From Deltaproteobacteria bacterium (GTDB lineage: Bacteria; Desulfobacterota; Binatia; UBA9968; JAJDTQ01): a stretch of 61,994 nucleotides of DNA. The DNA is taken from positions 1 through 61,994 of the forward strand of contig JAPPNF010000113.1 of the NCBI GenBank assembly GCA_028818755.1, in the 5' to 3' direction. Below the pieces are notes generated by a model. It saw nothing but the letters and a program-made list of their open reading frames with translations. It made no database searches and was not told the DNA's origin. Numbering within the stretch: the first letter of the stretch is position 1; the number at the start of each line of letters is the position of its first letter. The position numbers and the translations under genes were made by a program. Shown here one piece after another: positions 38,063 to 48,200 of this stretch.

Positions 38063-38542
38063 TTAGGACCCCTCCGGTTCCCACTCCACGGTGTCGCCTA
38101 CCCGGATGGTGCCCGCGTTGAGCACCTCGGCTCGGACGCCGCCGCGGTGAACGAGGCCCTGCAGCACGTTCTTGCCGGTGAGCTTGGCGAGGTTGGCGCA
38201 GGGTTCGCAAAGGCGCAGGCCGCGCATCCTCACCTCTCCCACGGAGAACTCCCGCCCCTCCACCAGGTGGTTCAGTGGAACCCCGCGGGTGGTGATGTTA
38301 CGGCGGCTGTCCTTGGGGTCCAGGGCCGTGCCGTATTCGCTCTCCATGGCTTCGATGGCTTCCGCCTCGATGAGCGTCACCTCGCGGTCCGGACCTGGAT
38401 TGTGCGAGTAGCTGCCAACCTGATTGCAGTAGCGGTCGCCTTCGAGTCCCTTGCCCACCACCGCCGCGACCTCCTGCAGGCTTTCCATGTCGCCCTTGGC
38501 GTCCCTTGCGATCTGTATCGAGACAACCGATCCCTTGGCCAT
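38063..38542 (-). CDS. MOSC domain-containing protein
   Basis: 159-aa stand-alone MOSC (molybdenum cofactor sulfurase C-terminal) domain protein. GKGLEGDRYCNQVG, VTLIEAEAIEAM, SRRNITTRGVPLNHLVEG and the conserved LCEPCANL cysteine segment are present. Such proteins are related to YiiM and to the sulfur-transferring part of Moco sulfurases, and may act in Moco-dependent reduction of N-hydroxylated compounds. The ATG at 38542 is chosen because AAAGGAG stands seven bases upstream. Confidence 0.9.
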   Translation of the reverse strand: MAKGSVVSIQIARDAKGDMESLQEVAAVVGKGLEGDRYCNQVGSYSHNPGPDREVTLIEAEAIEAMESEYGTALDPKDSRRNITTRGVPLNHLVEGREFSVGEVRMRGLRLCEPCANLAKLTGKNVLQGLVHRGGVRAEVLNAGTIRVGDTVEWEPEGS

Positions 38543-38625
38543 GACTGCTCCTTTCGGGGTCAATCCTTGGAGTTATGAAACTCCCGTCATTCCAACATGT
38601 TACGTGGAGTCAACACGCGCTTGCC

Positions 38626-39735
38626 CTAGAGCCGATCCTGCATCCAGTCGAGCATGAACGGCACGTTGTGCGCCCAGTAGTCGTGGCTGCAGTGGATGGC
38701 GCCACCCGCGGCCGCGTCCTCGTAGATCCTGAGGGTTTTGTCTTCGGTGCCGAGGGCTTCGTGGAGACGCCTGGCGCCCTTCACGTCCATGAGACGGTCG
38801 TCGGCGCCGTGGGTGATGAGGGTCGGGCAGGTGATGTTCTCGGCGGCGCCTTCCATGGTGAAGTCCTTGAGGCGTTCCCGGGCCTCCTCGTCGCTCACTC
38901 CGCCCAGCAGCCGCCGCACCACCGGCTGGAGGTGCTCGCAGAAGAGGTAGAGGTCGTCCAGCACGCTGTAGCAGCCGCTCCAGCCCACCAGCGCCTTGAT
39001 GCGCGGGTCGAAGGCGGCGAGCCGGGGCGCGTAGTAGCCGGCCATGCTGATGCCGATGAGGCCGATGCGCTCGGGGTCCACCTCCGGCCGGGTGACCAGG
39101 TAGTCGATGCAGGCCTTGCCGGGCACCTCGTAGTCGGCCCGGGTGGGGATGCCCTTGACGTACATGGACGAGCCGCGTCCAGGGGTGTCCACTAGCAGCA
39201 GCGCCCAGCCGTACTCCGTCACCTGCCGGCCGCTGAAGAAGATCTCCTCGGCGAAGGCGTCGGCGCCGCCGATGAGGAAGACCGCCGGCCATTTGCCCGG
39301 CGCCGGATACTTGGGGTGGCAGAAGTAGCCGTCGTACTCCTCGTCGCCGCAGCGCACGGTGATGACCTCCATGGGCGGGTTGTGCAGCGCGGCCGCCTCG
39401 CGGAAGCTGGCCTGGGACAGCTTGAACCGTTCCGCCTTGACGTCGTTCTCGGCGATGGTCAGGAACACGTCGGACATGCGGTAGTACTGGTTGGCGTGGA
39501 AGAAGAACAGCATGGCCGTGCGCTCGTGGCCCTTGGACAGGGCCTCCCGCGCCTTGTCCTCGGTACGTCGGGCGAGGTCGAGCCATGCCCGCTCCCATCC
39601 CTTCCTGTCGTCCGGGTCGAGGTCGCGGCACAGGCGCGCGATGTCGAAGGCGTCGCCGCCGCCCTGTTGGGCTTCGGCCACGAGCCGGAGCGTCTGCGAG
39701 CCCATGACGTTGGTGGGGAAGAAGAAGTCGATCAT
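38626..39735 (-). CDS. Alpha/beta hydrolase (FrsA/dipeptidyl-peptidase-like)
   Basis: 369-aa protein with an N-terminal helical cap (~130 residues) and a C-terminal alpha/beta hydrolase domain, similar in layout to 2,6-dihydropseudooxynicotine hydrolase and FrsA-like esterases. The nucleophile is Ser in GISMAGYYAP, the acid probably Asp in THGADDRLMD, and His in GAIHCSHDY. It is 71 bp downstream of the LigJ-like gene (same strand), so it may belong to that unit. Likely hydrolysis of a C-C or ester bond in an organic acid; substrate unknown. Confidence 0.82.
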   Translation of the reverse strand: MIDFFFPTNVMGSQTLRLVAEAQQGGGDAFDIARLCRDLDPDDRKGWERAWLDLARRTEDKAREALSKGHERTAMLFFFHANQYYRMSDVFLTIAENDVKAERFKLSQASFREAAALHNPPMEVITVRCGDEEYDGYFCHPKYPAPGKWPAVFLIGGADAFAEEIFFSGRQVTEYGWALLLVDTPGRGSSMYVKGIPTRADYEVPGKACIDYLVTRPEVDPERIGLIGISMAGYYAPRLAAFDPRIKALVGWSGCYSVLDDLYLFCEHLQPVVRRLLGGVSDEEARERLKDFTMEGAAENITCPTLITHGADDRLMDVKGARRLHEALGTEDKTLRIYEDAAAGGAIHCSHDYWAHNVPFMLDWMQDRL

Positions 39736-39806
39736 GAAGGTCTCCGTCGGGCGGCCGCCCGCGCGCGGCTACACGGCCGAACGCCGGGAACGGTCAATGC
39801 GTTCGC

Positions 39807-40793
39807 CTACGGCAGGTTGTAGAGCCGCTTGGCGTTGCCCTCGGTGATGTTGTAGCGGTCTTCGTCGCTCAGGCCCGGGACGGACTCGAAGATCGGCACC
39901 ACCTCCTCGAAGTTGCGGCCGGTCTGGGGGTCGGTGGCGTTCACCGCGCCGAACATCTCGGTGGCGAACAGCACGCGGTCGGCGCCGACCCGCTTGATCA
40001 GCAGTTCCATGCCCTCGGCGTCGTAGATGGCCATGTCCCAGTAGACCCGCCGGGCCGCTTCCTCGAAGGGCTCCAGGCCTTCCTTCACGTGCATGCCTCG
40101 GTGGCGGTTCCACTGGTAGGGGACGGCGCCGCCGCCGTGGGGGATGACGATCTTGAGCTTGGGGAAGTCCTGGAACACGCGCGAGCTGAGCAGTTCCACG
40201 GCGCCGTTGTGATGCTGTCCGATGTAGTACGAGCTGGTGGTGTGGAACGCCGGGTTCAGCGATGCGCTGGCATGGATGGTGCCCGGGATGTCCAGCTCCA
40301 CCATCTTCTCCCACAAGGGGTACCACCACTCGTCCGCCAAAGACGGCGTCCAGGGCTCGCGGCCGCTGCACAGGTCGGGGTTGATGTTGCAGGCGATGAA
40401 GCCGTCTTCCCTGACCCGGCGCTCCAGCTCTTCCACCCAACTGCCGGGGCTGACCCCGGGCGATTGCGGAAGCTGGCACACCGGCGAAACCTTGTCCGGC
40501 CACAATCTGGCGACGCGGGCGATGAGGTCGTTGCATGCCTCGCTCCAGTAGCGGCTGATGAGCTCCGAGCCGAAGTGGTGGCCCATGGCCGAGGCCTGGG
40601 GCGAGAACAGCAGCCGGTCGATGCCGGTGTCGGCCATCCGCTTGAACTGCGAGCGCATGGACTGCTCCAGTTCCTCGTCGCTGACGTTGAGGTTGGCGGG
40701 CGAGGGCCGCCCCTGGTTGATGATCTGGCGTGCGCGAAAGGACTGAAGCTTGGCCGGCGCCGTGGTGTAGTGGGCGTGTGCGTCGATGATCAC
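39807..40793 (-). CDS. ligJ: LigJ-like 4-oxalomesaconate hydratase
   Basis: 328-aa amidohydrolase-superfamily protein. The opening MIIDAHAHYTTAPAKLQSF, the LLFSPQASAMGHH segment, LPQSPGVSPGSWV and FVIPHGGGAVPY-type sequence (KIVIPHGGGAVPYQWNRHRG) match LigJ, the Zn enzyme that hydrates 4-oxalomesaconate in the protocatechuate 4,5-cleavage and gallate pathway. Metal ligands are the HAH near residue 5, a His in the middle (GTIHAS) and the Glu in LFATEMFG. The match is from memory of the family. No other lig genes are seen except a divergent aldolase that could take the product. Confidence 0.72.
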   Translation of the reverse strand: MIIDAHAHYTTAPAKLQSFRARQIINQGRPSPANLNVSDEELEQSMRSQFKRMADTGIDRLLFSPQASAMGHHFGSELISRYWSEACNDLIARVARLWPDKVSPVCQLPQSPGVSPGSWVEELERRVREDGFIACNINPDLCSGREPWTPSLADEWWYPLWEKMVELDIPGTIHASASLNPAFHTTSSYYIGQHHNGAVELLSSRVFQDFPKLKIVIPHGGGAVPYQWNRHRGMHVKEGLEPFEEAARRVYWDMAIYDAEGMELLIKRVGADRVLFATEMFGAVNATDPQTGRNFEEVVPIFESVPGLSDEDRYNITEGNAKRLYNLP

Positions 40794-40939
40794 GAGCTTG
40801 AACCTCCAGGATTCTGCATGTTGTCGTGTGTGTCCGGTTGTACGAACAGGACTACACTAGCAAAGGCCGGATGGACAGGCTATAGGCTTTAAGCCGACCG
40901 GGTCTGCCTTGGCCCGGCGTTAGCCCCGCCCCACCTGGA

Positions 40940-40957
40940 TTCCCGCTTCCGCGGGAA
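40940..40957. repeat. Short palindrome TTCCCGC-TTCC-GCGGGAA
   Basis: Widespread intergenic repeat type (GGATTCCCGC...GCGGGAATGACGG) in the gap between the divergent LigJ-like and aldolase genes. No further copy is evident in the window. Confidence 0.5.
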
Positions 40958-41005
40958 TGACGGATTCGGGCAGGGTGCCACCCCCAAACTCCCGAGGAGC
41001 GACCA

Positions 41006-41866
41006 ATGGCGGAAATCCCACGTCTCAACGGCATCATCAAGGCGCTGGAGGAAGGCAAGACGGCCTTCGTGAGCTTCACCTCCAACGATATCGAAACCGC
41101 CGTCGCCATGGCGGGCTCGAAGCTCGACGGGGTGGCCTTCGAGATGGAGCACGCGCCGCTGGACATCCCGGGGCTGCGGCACTCGCTGCAATACATGCTG
41201 GACCGGCGGCAGGTGGTGGACCGCGGCACGCTGGCGCCGGCGGTGACGCCCATGGTGCGCATCCCACCCAACGGCAACGAGATGAATCAGTGGCTGGCCA
41301 AGCAGGTGCTGGACATCGGCATGTACGGGATCATCTTTCCGCACGTCAGTTCGGTGGAGGAGGCGCGCAACGCCGTGTCCGCCTGCCGCTATCCGCGCCT
41401 TGCGTCGGAGCCGCTGTACGATCCGCCGGGCATCCGCGGCGACGCGCCCAACCGCGCTGCCCGCTACTGGGGGCTCACCCAGCAGGAATATTACCAGCGC
41501 GCGGACGTGTGGCCGCTGGCGCCGGACGGCGAGATCCTGGTGGTGATCCAGTGCGAGGAGGTCCGCGCCATCGAGAACCTGCCGGCCATGCTCAAGGAAG
41601 TGCCGGGCATCGGCGTGGTGCTGATCGGCGAAGGGGACCTGAGCCAGGAGTTGGGCCATCCGCGGGACTATGACCACCCGGTGGTGGCCGACCACATCAA
41701 CCGCATCCTCGAAATCTGCAAGGAACACGACGTTCCCTGCGGCCATCCCCATCCCAGCGCCGACAACATCGAACGGCTGGTGGAAGCCGGTTTCCGCTTC
41801 CTCATGCCCGGCGCGCCGCGCTCCTTCGCGGTGCTCAACCGCGCACGGGAATTGACGGGACGTTAG
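41006..41866 (+). CDS. HpcH/HpaI family class II aldolase
   Basis: 286-aa TIM-barrel aldolase of the HpcH/HpaI type, which cleave 4-hydroxy-2-oxo acids using a divalent metal. The conserved Glu is in FEMEHAPLDIP, the second metal Glu in VIQCEEVRAIENL, and VVLIGEGDLSQELG matches the family's GP-DLS motif with small changes. GAGGAGCGACCA precedes the ATG. Divergent from the LigJ-like hydratase, whose product (4-carboxy-4-hydroxy-2-oxoadipate) is a plausible substrate, so the two may form one catabolic branch; this is inference. Confidence 0.87.
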   Translation: MAEIPRLNGIIKALEEGKTAFVSFTSNDIETAVAMAGSKLDGVAFEMEHAPLDIPGLRHSLQYMLDRRQVVDRGTLAPAVTPMVRIPPNGNEMNQWLAKQVLDIGMYGIIFPHVSSVEEARNAVSACRYPRLASEPLYDPPGIRGDAPNRAARYWGLTQQEYYQRADVWPLAPDGEILVVIQCEEVRAIENLPAMLKEVPGIGVVLIGEGDLSQELGHPRDYDHPVVADHINRILEICKEHDVPCGHPHPSADNIERLVEAGFRFLMPGAPRSFAVLNRARELTGR

Positions 41867-41883
41867 GAAAGGGGACCGAATCA

Positions 41884-42513
41884 ATGGCGATGGTGAAGCT
41901 CGATCCTCCCCCGCAACTCAACATGAGTCTCGGCGAGGCCATGTTCACCCAGCGGGCCATCCGCCGGCTCAAGCCGGATCCCATAAGCGACGAGGACATC
42001 CGGACGCTGATGGACGCCGCGGCCAAGGCGCCCAACGCCCGCAACGAGCACCGGGGCCGCTTTCTAGTGGTGCGGGACCGGGCGAAGATTCGGAAATTCG
42101 CGGAGCTCTATGCAGAAGCGTGGTGGGCCAAGCAGCCGGAGGGCTGGAGTCCCGAGAATGCTCCCCCTGGTGACAAGCATCTCGCCCCCATGCGGCTGGC
42201 GGAGGCCATGAAGGATGTGCCCGTTGTGGTGCTGGCGGTTTCCACCTCACCCGGGAATGCCAGCTCCGTCCTCCCGGCGGCCCAGAACCTCATGCTTGCC
42301 GCCCGCGCCCTGGGCATCGGATCGGTGCTGACCACCCTGCATCCCTGCGTAACTGACCGGATTCACGAGCTTTTCGGAATCCCGTCGCAAGGCGAGGTCC
42401 ACTGCTGCATCCCCCTCGGTTACCCCGAGGGCCGCTTCGGCACCACCGCGCGCCTGCCCACCTCCGAAACCACCTACTACGAGGAATGGGGCAAACCGCC
42501 GCCGTGGGAGTGA
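41884..42513 (+). CDS. Nitroreductase family protein
   Basis: 209-aa FMN-dependent oxidoreductase. The FMN-binding RRLKPDPISDEDIRTLMDAA at the N-terminus and the GIGSVLTTLHP and IPLGYPEGRFG blocks are typical of the nitroreductase fold. AGGAAAGGGGACC precedes the ATG, which is 17 bp after the aldolase gene, so the two are co-transcribed. Substrate unknown: nitroaromatics, quinones or enones are reduced by relatives. Confidence 0.9.
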   Translation: MAMVKLDPPPQLNMSLGEAMFTQRAIRRLKPDPISDEDIRTLMDAAAKAPNARNEHRGRFLVVRDRAKIRKFAELYAEAWWAKQPEGWSPENAPPGDKHLAPMRLAEAMKDVPVVVLAVSTSPGNASSVLPAAQNLMLAARALGIGSVLTTLHPCVTDRIHELFGIPSQGEVHCCIPLGYPEGRFGTTARLPTSETTYYEEWGKPPPWE

Positions 42514-42542
42514 ACCGCTGACGTAACCCTCCCGTCCTCCTC

Positions 42543-43562
42543 TTACAGCCCGTACAGCGCCCGCGCGTTGTCGCCGAGGATCTTGTCGACGATGTCGGAC
42601 GGCACCGTGCCCTCGCTTCGGAGGAGCCGCAGCGCCTCGATCTGGCTCGAGGTGTCGTTGTGGCCGTAGTCGGTGCCGATGACGAGGTTGTCCTCGCCCG
42701 CGTCCTTGAGGATCACCGGCAGGTCGTCGGTGGTCTGGCAGGCCACGTACATGCGGTTCTCGGCCATGAGGTTGTCGGGGATGGGGCGGCCCATCTTCTG
42801 GAAGCGGAGCCGCAGGTCGTTCAGGGCATAGGGCACCCACTGGGCGCTCACCTCGACGAAGCCCCAACGGATCTTGGGGAACAGCGCCGGAGTCCCTTCC
42901 ATGAGCAGCGAGTGGAACGTCCCCACCACCGGCAGCTTGAAGCGCGAGAAGCCGGTCTCGCCCTCGTAGAGGTCGTGGATGGCGGTGCTGTTGGTGCCGG
43001 CGTGGACGCAGATGGGGAGGTCCAGGTCGGTGGCGATCTCGTAGAGCGGGAACAGGTCGGGATTGCTCAGGCGCTTCTCGTGCTCGACGCCGCGCATGAA
43101 GATGCCGCAGGCGCCGTTTTCCTTGGCGAACTCCAGCTCATCCCGTAGCGCGTCCATGGAGAGCAGGGGAGGCATGCACACCCACCGCAGCCGGCCCCGG
43201 CCCTTCTTCCAGATCTCGGCGAGCCATCGGTTGTAGCTCCTGCACATGGCCATCTCGGTGGCCCGGCTCTGGGTGCAGGGCCGCAGCATCAGCGTGGGGT
43301 AGAGCACCTGCACGTCCACCTCCAGCTCGTCCATGTGCTTGACCCGGGCGTCGATATCACGCATCTCGCGCTGGTCGGCGGAGGTGTTGGGGCCGATGTT
43401 GTTGTTCTTGACGTGCAGCCGGTTGTCCACCACCCAGTACTCGGGGCCGCCTTCCTGTTTCACCGCGAAAGGCGCGCGCTTGCGTTCCTGCTCGTTCATG
43501 AACTCCCAGGTAAACGGCGTTTCGACGACATGGGCGTCCGCGTCGATGGTTTTCGGGGTCAT
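42543..43562 (-). CDS. Amidohydrolase family 2 metal-dependent hydrolase
   Basis: 339-aa TIM-barrel hydrolase or decarboxylase. The metal motif is DADAHVVE at the N-terminus, with later ligands in CVHAGTN, FVEVSAQWVP and GTDYGHNDTS. The closing DKILGDNARALYGL is typical of ACMSD-like proteins. It is a distinct paralogue from those at 7.6, 39.8 and 48.9 kb. The stop faces that of the nitroreductase gene, 29 bp away. Substrate unknown. Confidence 0.85.
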   Translation of the reverse strand: MTPKTIDADAHVVETPFTWEFMNEQERKRAPFAVKQEGGPEYWVVDNRLHVKNNNIGPNTSADQREMRDIDARVKHMDELEVDVQVLYPTLMLRPCTQSRATEMAMCRSYNRWLAEIWKKGRGRLRWVCMPPLLSMDALRDELEFAKENGACGIFMRGVEHEKRLSNPDLFPLYEIATDLDLPICVHAGTNSTAIHDLYEGETGFSRFKLPVVGTFHSLLMEGTPALFPKIRWGFVEVSAQWVPYALNDLRLRFQKMGRPIPDNLMAENRMYVACQTTDDLPVILKDAGEDNLVIGTDYGHNDTSSQIEALRLLRSEGTVPSDIVDKILGDNARALYGL

Positions 43563-43825
43563 GGCTTGTCTCCGTCTCGTTTGCGGGGAGGGTCCTGAAG
43601 CTCACCCTGACGAAACGAACCGTAGACGCTCTTGAGCCCGAAGACAAGCCTTGGATCGTGCCTCTGAACCGCATGCCGCGTCCGCATCCGGTTATGCTCG
43701 CCCAACCTTGCGGAATCTCTTCGGGATGTTACAAGGTATCGGTCGCGGAGTTTCTTTCTCCCGTTCAGGCCCGGACCAGGGTGCGCCGGGAATCGTTCGC
43801 GACGAAGCCGGGTAAGGGGGACCGG

Positions 43826-45106
43826 ATGGTACCAATCAAGCATCTCATTCCTGCCTTGGCGTCGACCATCCTGCTGGGAGGGCTGGCCGCGGGTTGCGGT
43901 CCGTCGGAGAAGCAGGAGAGGCGCGGCGGAGGCGCCGGGCCGAGGCCGGTCAAGACGGTGGTCGTGAAGGCGGAGGCGACAGAGACGCGGCGCGTCTATC
44001 CGGCGGTGGTTTTGCCGGGGCGCGAAGTCGGCCTGTCGTTCCGGGTTTCCGGGCAGATCGTGGAGTTGCCGATACGCGGAGCATTGAAGGTCAAGAAAGG
44101 CGATGTCATCGCGCGGCTCGACACGAGAGATTTCGAAGCGGAGCTTGCGCGGCTGGAGAGCCAGCTCGCGCAGGCGAAGGCCCAACTCGGGTTGCTGACC
44201 TCCGGCGCCCGGGCGGAGGACGTGGCCGCACTGGAGGCGGAAGTTGCCGCCGCCCGGGCGGAGGCGGATGGCGCGAGGGCAAGCTTCGAGAGGTCACGGA
44301 CGCTGTTCCGGCGCGGCGCGGTCGCCGAGGCTGCGTTCGACAGCGATCGCACCAGGCTGCGAATCGCCGAGGCGGCGCTCGAGGCGAAGAGGCAGAAGCT
44401 CATCAAGGCCCGGTCCGGCGCCCGGGAAGAAGAGGTGGCGGCGCAACGGGCGGCGGTCGACGGGCTCGAGTCGTCGGTGGCAACGGCCCGGGAGACCCTG
44501 GCGGACACGGCGTTGCGAGCGCCGTTCGGCGGCATCGTCGCCAGACGTCTAGTGGAGAACTTTGCCAACGTCCAGGCAAAGGAACCCATCGCCGTCCTGC
44601 ACAAGCTGGACACGCTGAGCCTCTCCTTCGATGTTCCGGGACCGGATGTGACGAAACTTGCCGGCCGCGACACGCTGTCGTCGGTGGCCGTGCTGGACAA
44701 CCTCCCTGGGCGGGAGTTCGCGGCCAGGCTGGTGGAGTTCTCGACCCAGGCGGACCCCGCCACGCAAACCTATCGCGGCCGGGTGGCCATCGATGTCCCG
44801 CGCGATGCCGTCATTCTTCCCGGCATGGCGGGAAGCGTGGTCGTGACCGACACCGATGAGGCGCGGGCCGGATATGCGGTTCCGCTGTCAGCGCTCGGTT
44901 CCGGGGCCGACGGGACGCCCTTCGTCTGGGTGGTCACGGGGGCGGAGAATCAAGTCTCGAGACGCGTCGTCAAGCCGGGGGAGCCCAGCGGGGCCGCGGT
45001 CGCCGTCCTCGAAGGGTTGAACGAGGGCGATGTGGTTGTGACCGCGGGTGTCTCGGCCCTTCGGGAGGCCATGCGGGTCAGGCCGGTCGCCACGGTTGGA
45101 CGCTAG
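43826..45106 (+). CDS. RND efflux periplasmic adaptor (membrane fusion) lipoprotein
   Basis: 426-aa adaptor. A lipoprotein signal (LLGGLAAGC, Cys24) anchors it to the inner membrane. A lipoyl half (SFRVSGQIVELPI and LRAPFGGIVARRL) flanks a long alpha-hairpin of heptad-like sequence (LESQLAQAKAQL to AQRAAVDGLES), and a beta-barrel and membrane-proximal domain follow. It connects the downstream RND pump to an outer-membrane channel (no TolC gene nearby). AGGGGG precedes the ATG. The stop TAG is made by the end of a 165-bp MITE. Confidence 0.92.
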   Translation: MVPIKHLIPALASTILLGGLAAGCGPSEKQERRGGGAGPRPVKTVVVKAEATETRRVYPAVVLPGREVGLSFRVSGQIVELPIRGALKVKKGDVIARLDTRDFEAELARLESQLAQAKAQLGLLTSGARAEDVAALEAEVAAARAEADGARASFERSRTLFRRGAVAEAAFDSDRTRLRIAEAALEAKRQKLIKARSGAREEEVAAQRAAVDGLESSVATARETLADTALRAPFGGIVARRLVENFANVQAKEPIAVLHKLDTLSLSFDVPGPDVTKLAGRDTLSSVAVLDNLPGREFAARLVEFSTQADPATQTYRGRVAIDVPRDAVILPGMAGSVVVTDTDEARAGYAVPLSALGSGADGTPFVWVVTGAENQVSRRVVKPGEPSGAAVAVLEGLNEGDVVVTAGVSALREAMRVRPVATVGR

Positions 45107-45267
45107 TGTCCTGTCCCACGTAATTCTTCACCAAGGTGCGCCTGATTTCTTGTTGTCGGCAAGGCGCGATGACGAGCAGTGGCGGGCACCACGCGAGGAA
45201 GAGCAACGCAGCCGACGACAAGAAAGACAAGCAGATTGGTGAAGAATTACGTGGGACAGGACACTAG
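45103..45267. mobile_element. 165-bp MITE with perfect 32-bp terminal inverted repeats
   Basis: Left terminus CTAGTGTCCTGTCCCACG... (45103-45134) is exactly complementary to the right terminus (45236-45267). An inner arm TTTCTTGTTGTCGGC pairs with GCCGACGACAAGAAA. It has no ORF. It sits between the adaptor and pump genes of an efflux operon and ends 9 bp before the pump start. Confidence 0.92.
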
Positions 45268-45276
45268 GGCGGGGCG

Positions 45277-48200
45277 ATGATCCTGGCGAAGTTCGCCGTC
45301 GAGAAGCAGGTCGTCAGCGCTCTGGCAACGCTGTTGATCCTGGCGGCCGGCTACCTCGCCTACCAGAAGCTTCCTCGCTTCGAGGATCCCGAGTTCATCA
45401 TTCGGCAAGCGCAGGTGGTCACGTCCTATCCGGGTGCGAGCGCGGCCGAGGTGGCGGACGAAGTCACCGATGCGATAGAGACCGCCGCGCAGCAATTGCC
45501 GGGCGTGAAGGAGGTGCGGTCGGTTTCGTCGGCCGGCCTGTCGGAGGTCACGGTGGAGTTCGCCATCGCCGCGGCCAAAACCCGTTCCGCGCTTGAGCGG
45601 AAGTTCACGCGGCTGAGGGCCAAGGTATCCGATGTTGCCGGCCGGCTGCCGCCTGGGGCGTCGGCGCCTACCGTCTACGACGACTTCGGTGACGTCTTCG
45701 CGCTGTACTACGCGATCACCGGCGAAGGGTACTCGCTCGTGGAGATCGCCGAATACGCGAAGCAGTTGCAGAAGGACCTCGCGCTCGTGCCGGGCGTTTC
45801 CAGGGTGCAACTCATCGGCGTGCCGCGGGAGGCCGTCTTCGTCGAGTACCGGACGGCGAGACTGGTGCAACTCGGGCTGTCCCCGGAGCGGCTTGGCCGG
45901 GTGCTGGAAGGCCAGAACCTTGTAACGTCCGCGGGCAGCGTCCGGGCGGACGGCTCAAGGCTCGCGGTGCGTCCCGCCGCCGCCGTCGCCACGTTGGAAG
46001 CGATCGGCGATCTGGTGGTCACGGACGCCGAGGGTGCGCGGTCCTTCCGCCTCAGGGACATCGCGACCGTGCGCCACGGGATACGGGACGCGGTCGAACA
46101 ACGTCTGTTCAGAAACGGCCGGCCCGCCATCGGTCTCGGCATCTCCAGCACCATCGGAGGCAACGTGGTCGAACTGGGCGATGCGGTGAAAGCCCGGCTG
46201 GCGGAACTAACCGAGCGGCGGCCCGTCGGCATCGATCTCGTGCCGATCTCCGACCAATCCGAATCGGTGCGTGAATCGGTGAAAGACTTCGTGGGCAACG
46301 TGATTCTCGCGCTGGCCATCGTCGTCGGCACGCTGTTCGTATTCATGGGCGTGCGCAGCGGGATCCTGATGGGCGGCATCCTGCTCGTCACCGTCGCCGG
46401 CACCCTGTTCGGAATGTACGCCTATGGCCTCGACATGCAGCGCATATCCCTGGGGGCGCTCATCATCGCGCTCGGAATGCTGGTGGACAACGCCATCGTG
46501 GTCGTCGATGGCACGCTGGTGCGCGTCCGGCAGGGGGAAGACCCTGGCGCGGCCGCGGTCTCGGTGGCGGGAAAGACGCTGTGGCCGCTCCTGGGCGGCA
46601 CGTTGGTGGGCGTGCTGGCGTTCGCGGCCATCGGCTTCTCGCCGGACAATACCGGCGAATACGCCGGCTCGCTGTTCTGGACCATCGCCATCGCGCTGCT
46701 GTTCAGTTGGCTCGTGGCGGTATGGCTGACGCCGTACTACTGCACCCTGCTCCTCAAGCGACGGGACCCGGGCGCGGACGAGGCGGTGGAGGAGGCCCTC
46801 ATCCTGCGCATCTATCGCCGACTGCTGACGGGTTCGCTTCGCCGCCGATGGGGCACGCTCGGCCTCGTCGCCGTCCTGTTCGCCTCCGCGCTGGCGAGCT
46901 TCGGCCTGGTGCGGGCCGGCTTCTTCCCGGAATCCACCAGGGCGCAGTTCGTGGTGGACTATGTCCTGCCGCAGGGAACCGACATCGAACGCACGAGCAA
47001 GGACATCGTCGAGTTGGGCGAATGGATCCGTACCCTGGAGGGCGTGACCGGCACCAACGCGGTGGTCGGCGGCGGGCATCTTCGCTTCATGCTGACCTAT
47101 TCCGGTGCAAGCGGGAACCCGGCCTATGGACAGGTACTGGTCGACGTGGAGCATTACTCGCGGATCGCGCCGCTCATGCCCCGGATCGCCGGCCACGTGG
47201 AGGGCAACTATCCCGACAGCCGCGTCAAGGTCTGGAAGTTCGCGCTCGGTCCCGGCGGCGGCAGCCTGGTCGAAGCGCGCTTCAGCGGCCCGGACCCGGT
47301 CGTTCTGCGCCGGCTGGCCGAGCGGGCGAAGACCGTCTACGCGAGTGAAGGAGCGGTCGGCATTCAGGACGACTGGGGCGAGATGGCGAAAGTGCTGCGC
47401 CCCCGCGTCAACGAACAGAGAGCGCGTCGCGCCGGCCTGTCCCAAGCCGATGTCTCGAGGGCCATCGCCGCCCACTTCGACGGAGCGGTCATCGGCGTCT
47501 TTCGCGAGGGCAATGACCTGCACCCGATCGTCTTCCGGCCGGTTGCAGCGGACCGCGACCGGGTCGAGAAGATACGCCGCGTGCACGTCTTCAGCCCGCT
47601 GGCGGGGCGCTACGTCCCGATCTCTCAGGTCGTCAACCGGTTCGACCTGGCCGTCGAAAATGCCAGGCTGAGGCGCTTCGACCGGACGCTCGCCATCATG
47701 GCGCAGGCGGATCCTCCGCCCGGAGTAAACGCGGGCGAGCTGTTCGCCCGGATCCGGCCCGGTGTCGAGGGGATCGAGTTGCCGCCGGGTTACGCCCTCG
47801 AATGGCGCGGCCAGCATGGCGGCAGCCAGGACGCCAACCGGGGGCTCGCGGCGACCATGCCTTACGGTTTCGCCGCAATGATCGTGGTCGTGTTCCTGCT
47901 GTTCAACGCGATACGCCAGCCCGTCATCGTTTATCTCACCGCGCCCCTCGCCCTGATCGGGGTTGTCTACGGGCTGATCTTCACCGGCACGCCCATGGAG
48001 TTCGTGGCGATCCTCGCCACGCTGAGCCTGGCCGGGATGTTGATCAAGAATACGATCGTCCTGATCGACGAGACCGATGCGCAGATCGCGGAAGGCAAGG
48101 CGCGCATGGCAGCGGTGGTCGATGCCGCGGTCAGCCGGGTGCGCCCGGTGAGCCTCGGCATGCTGACCACCGTGCTGGGCGTCACGCCGCTGATCTGGGA

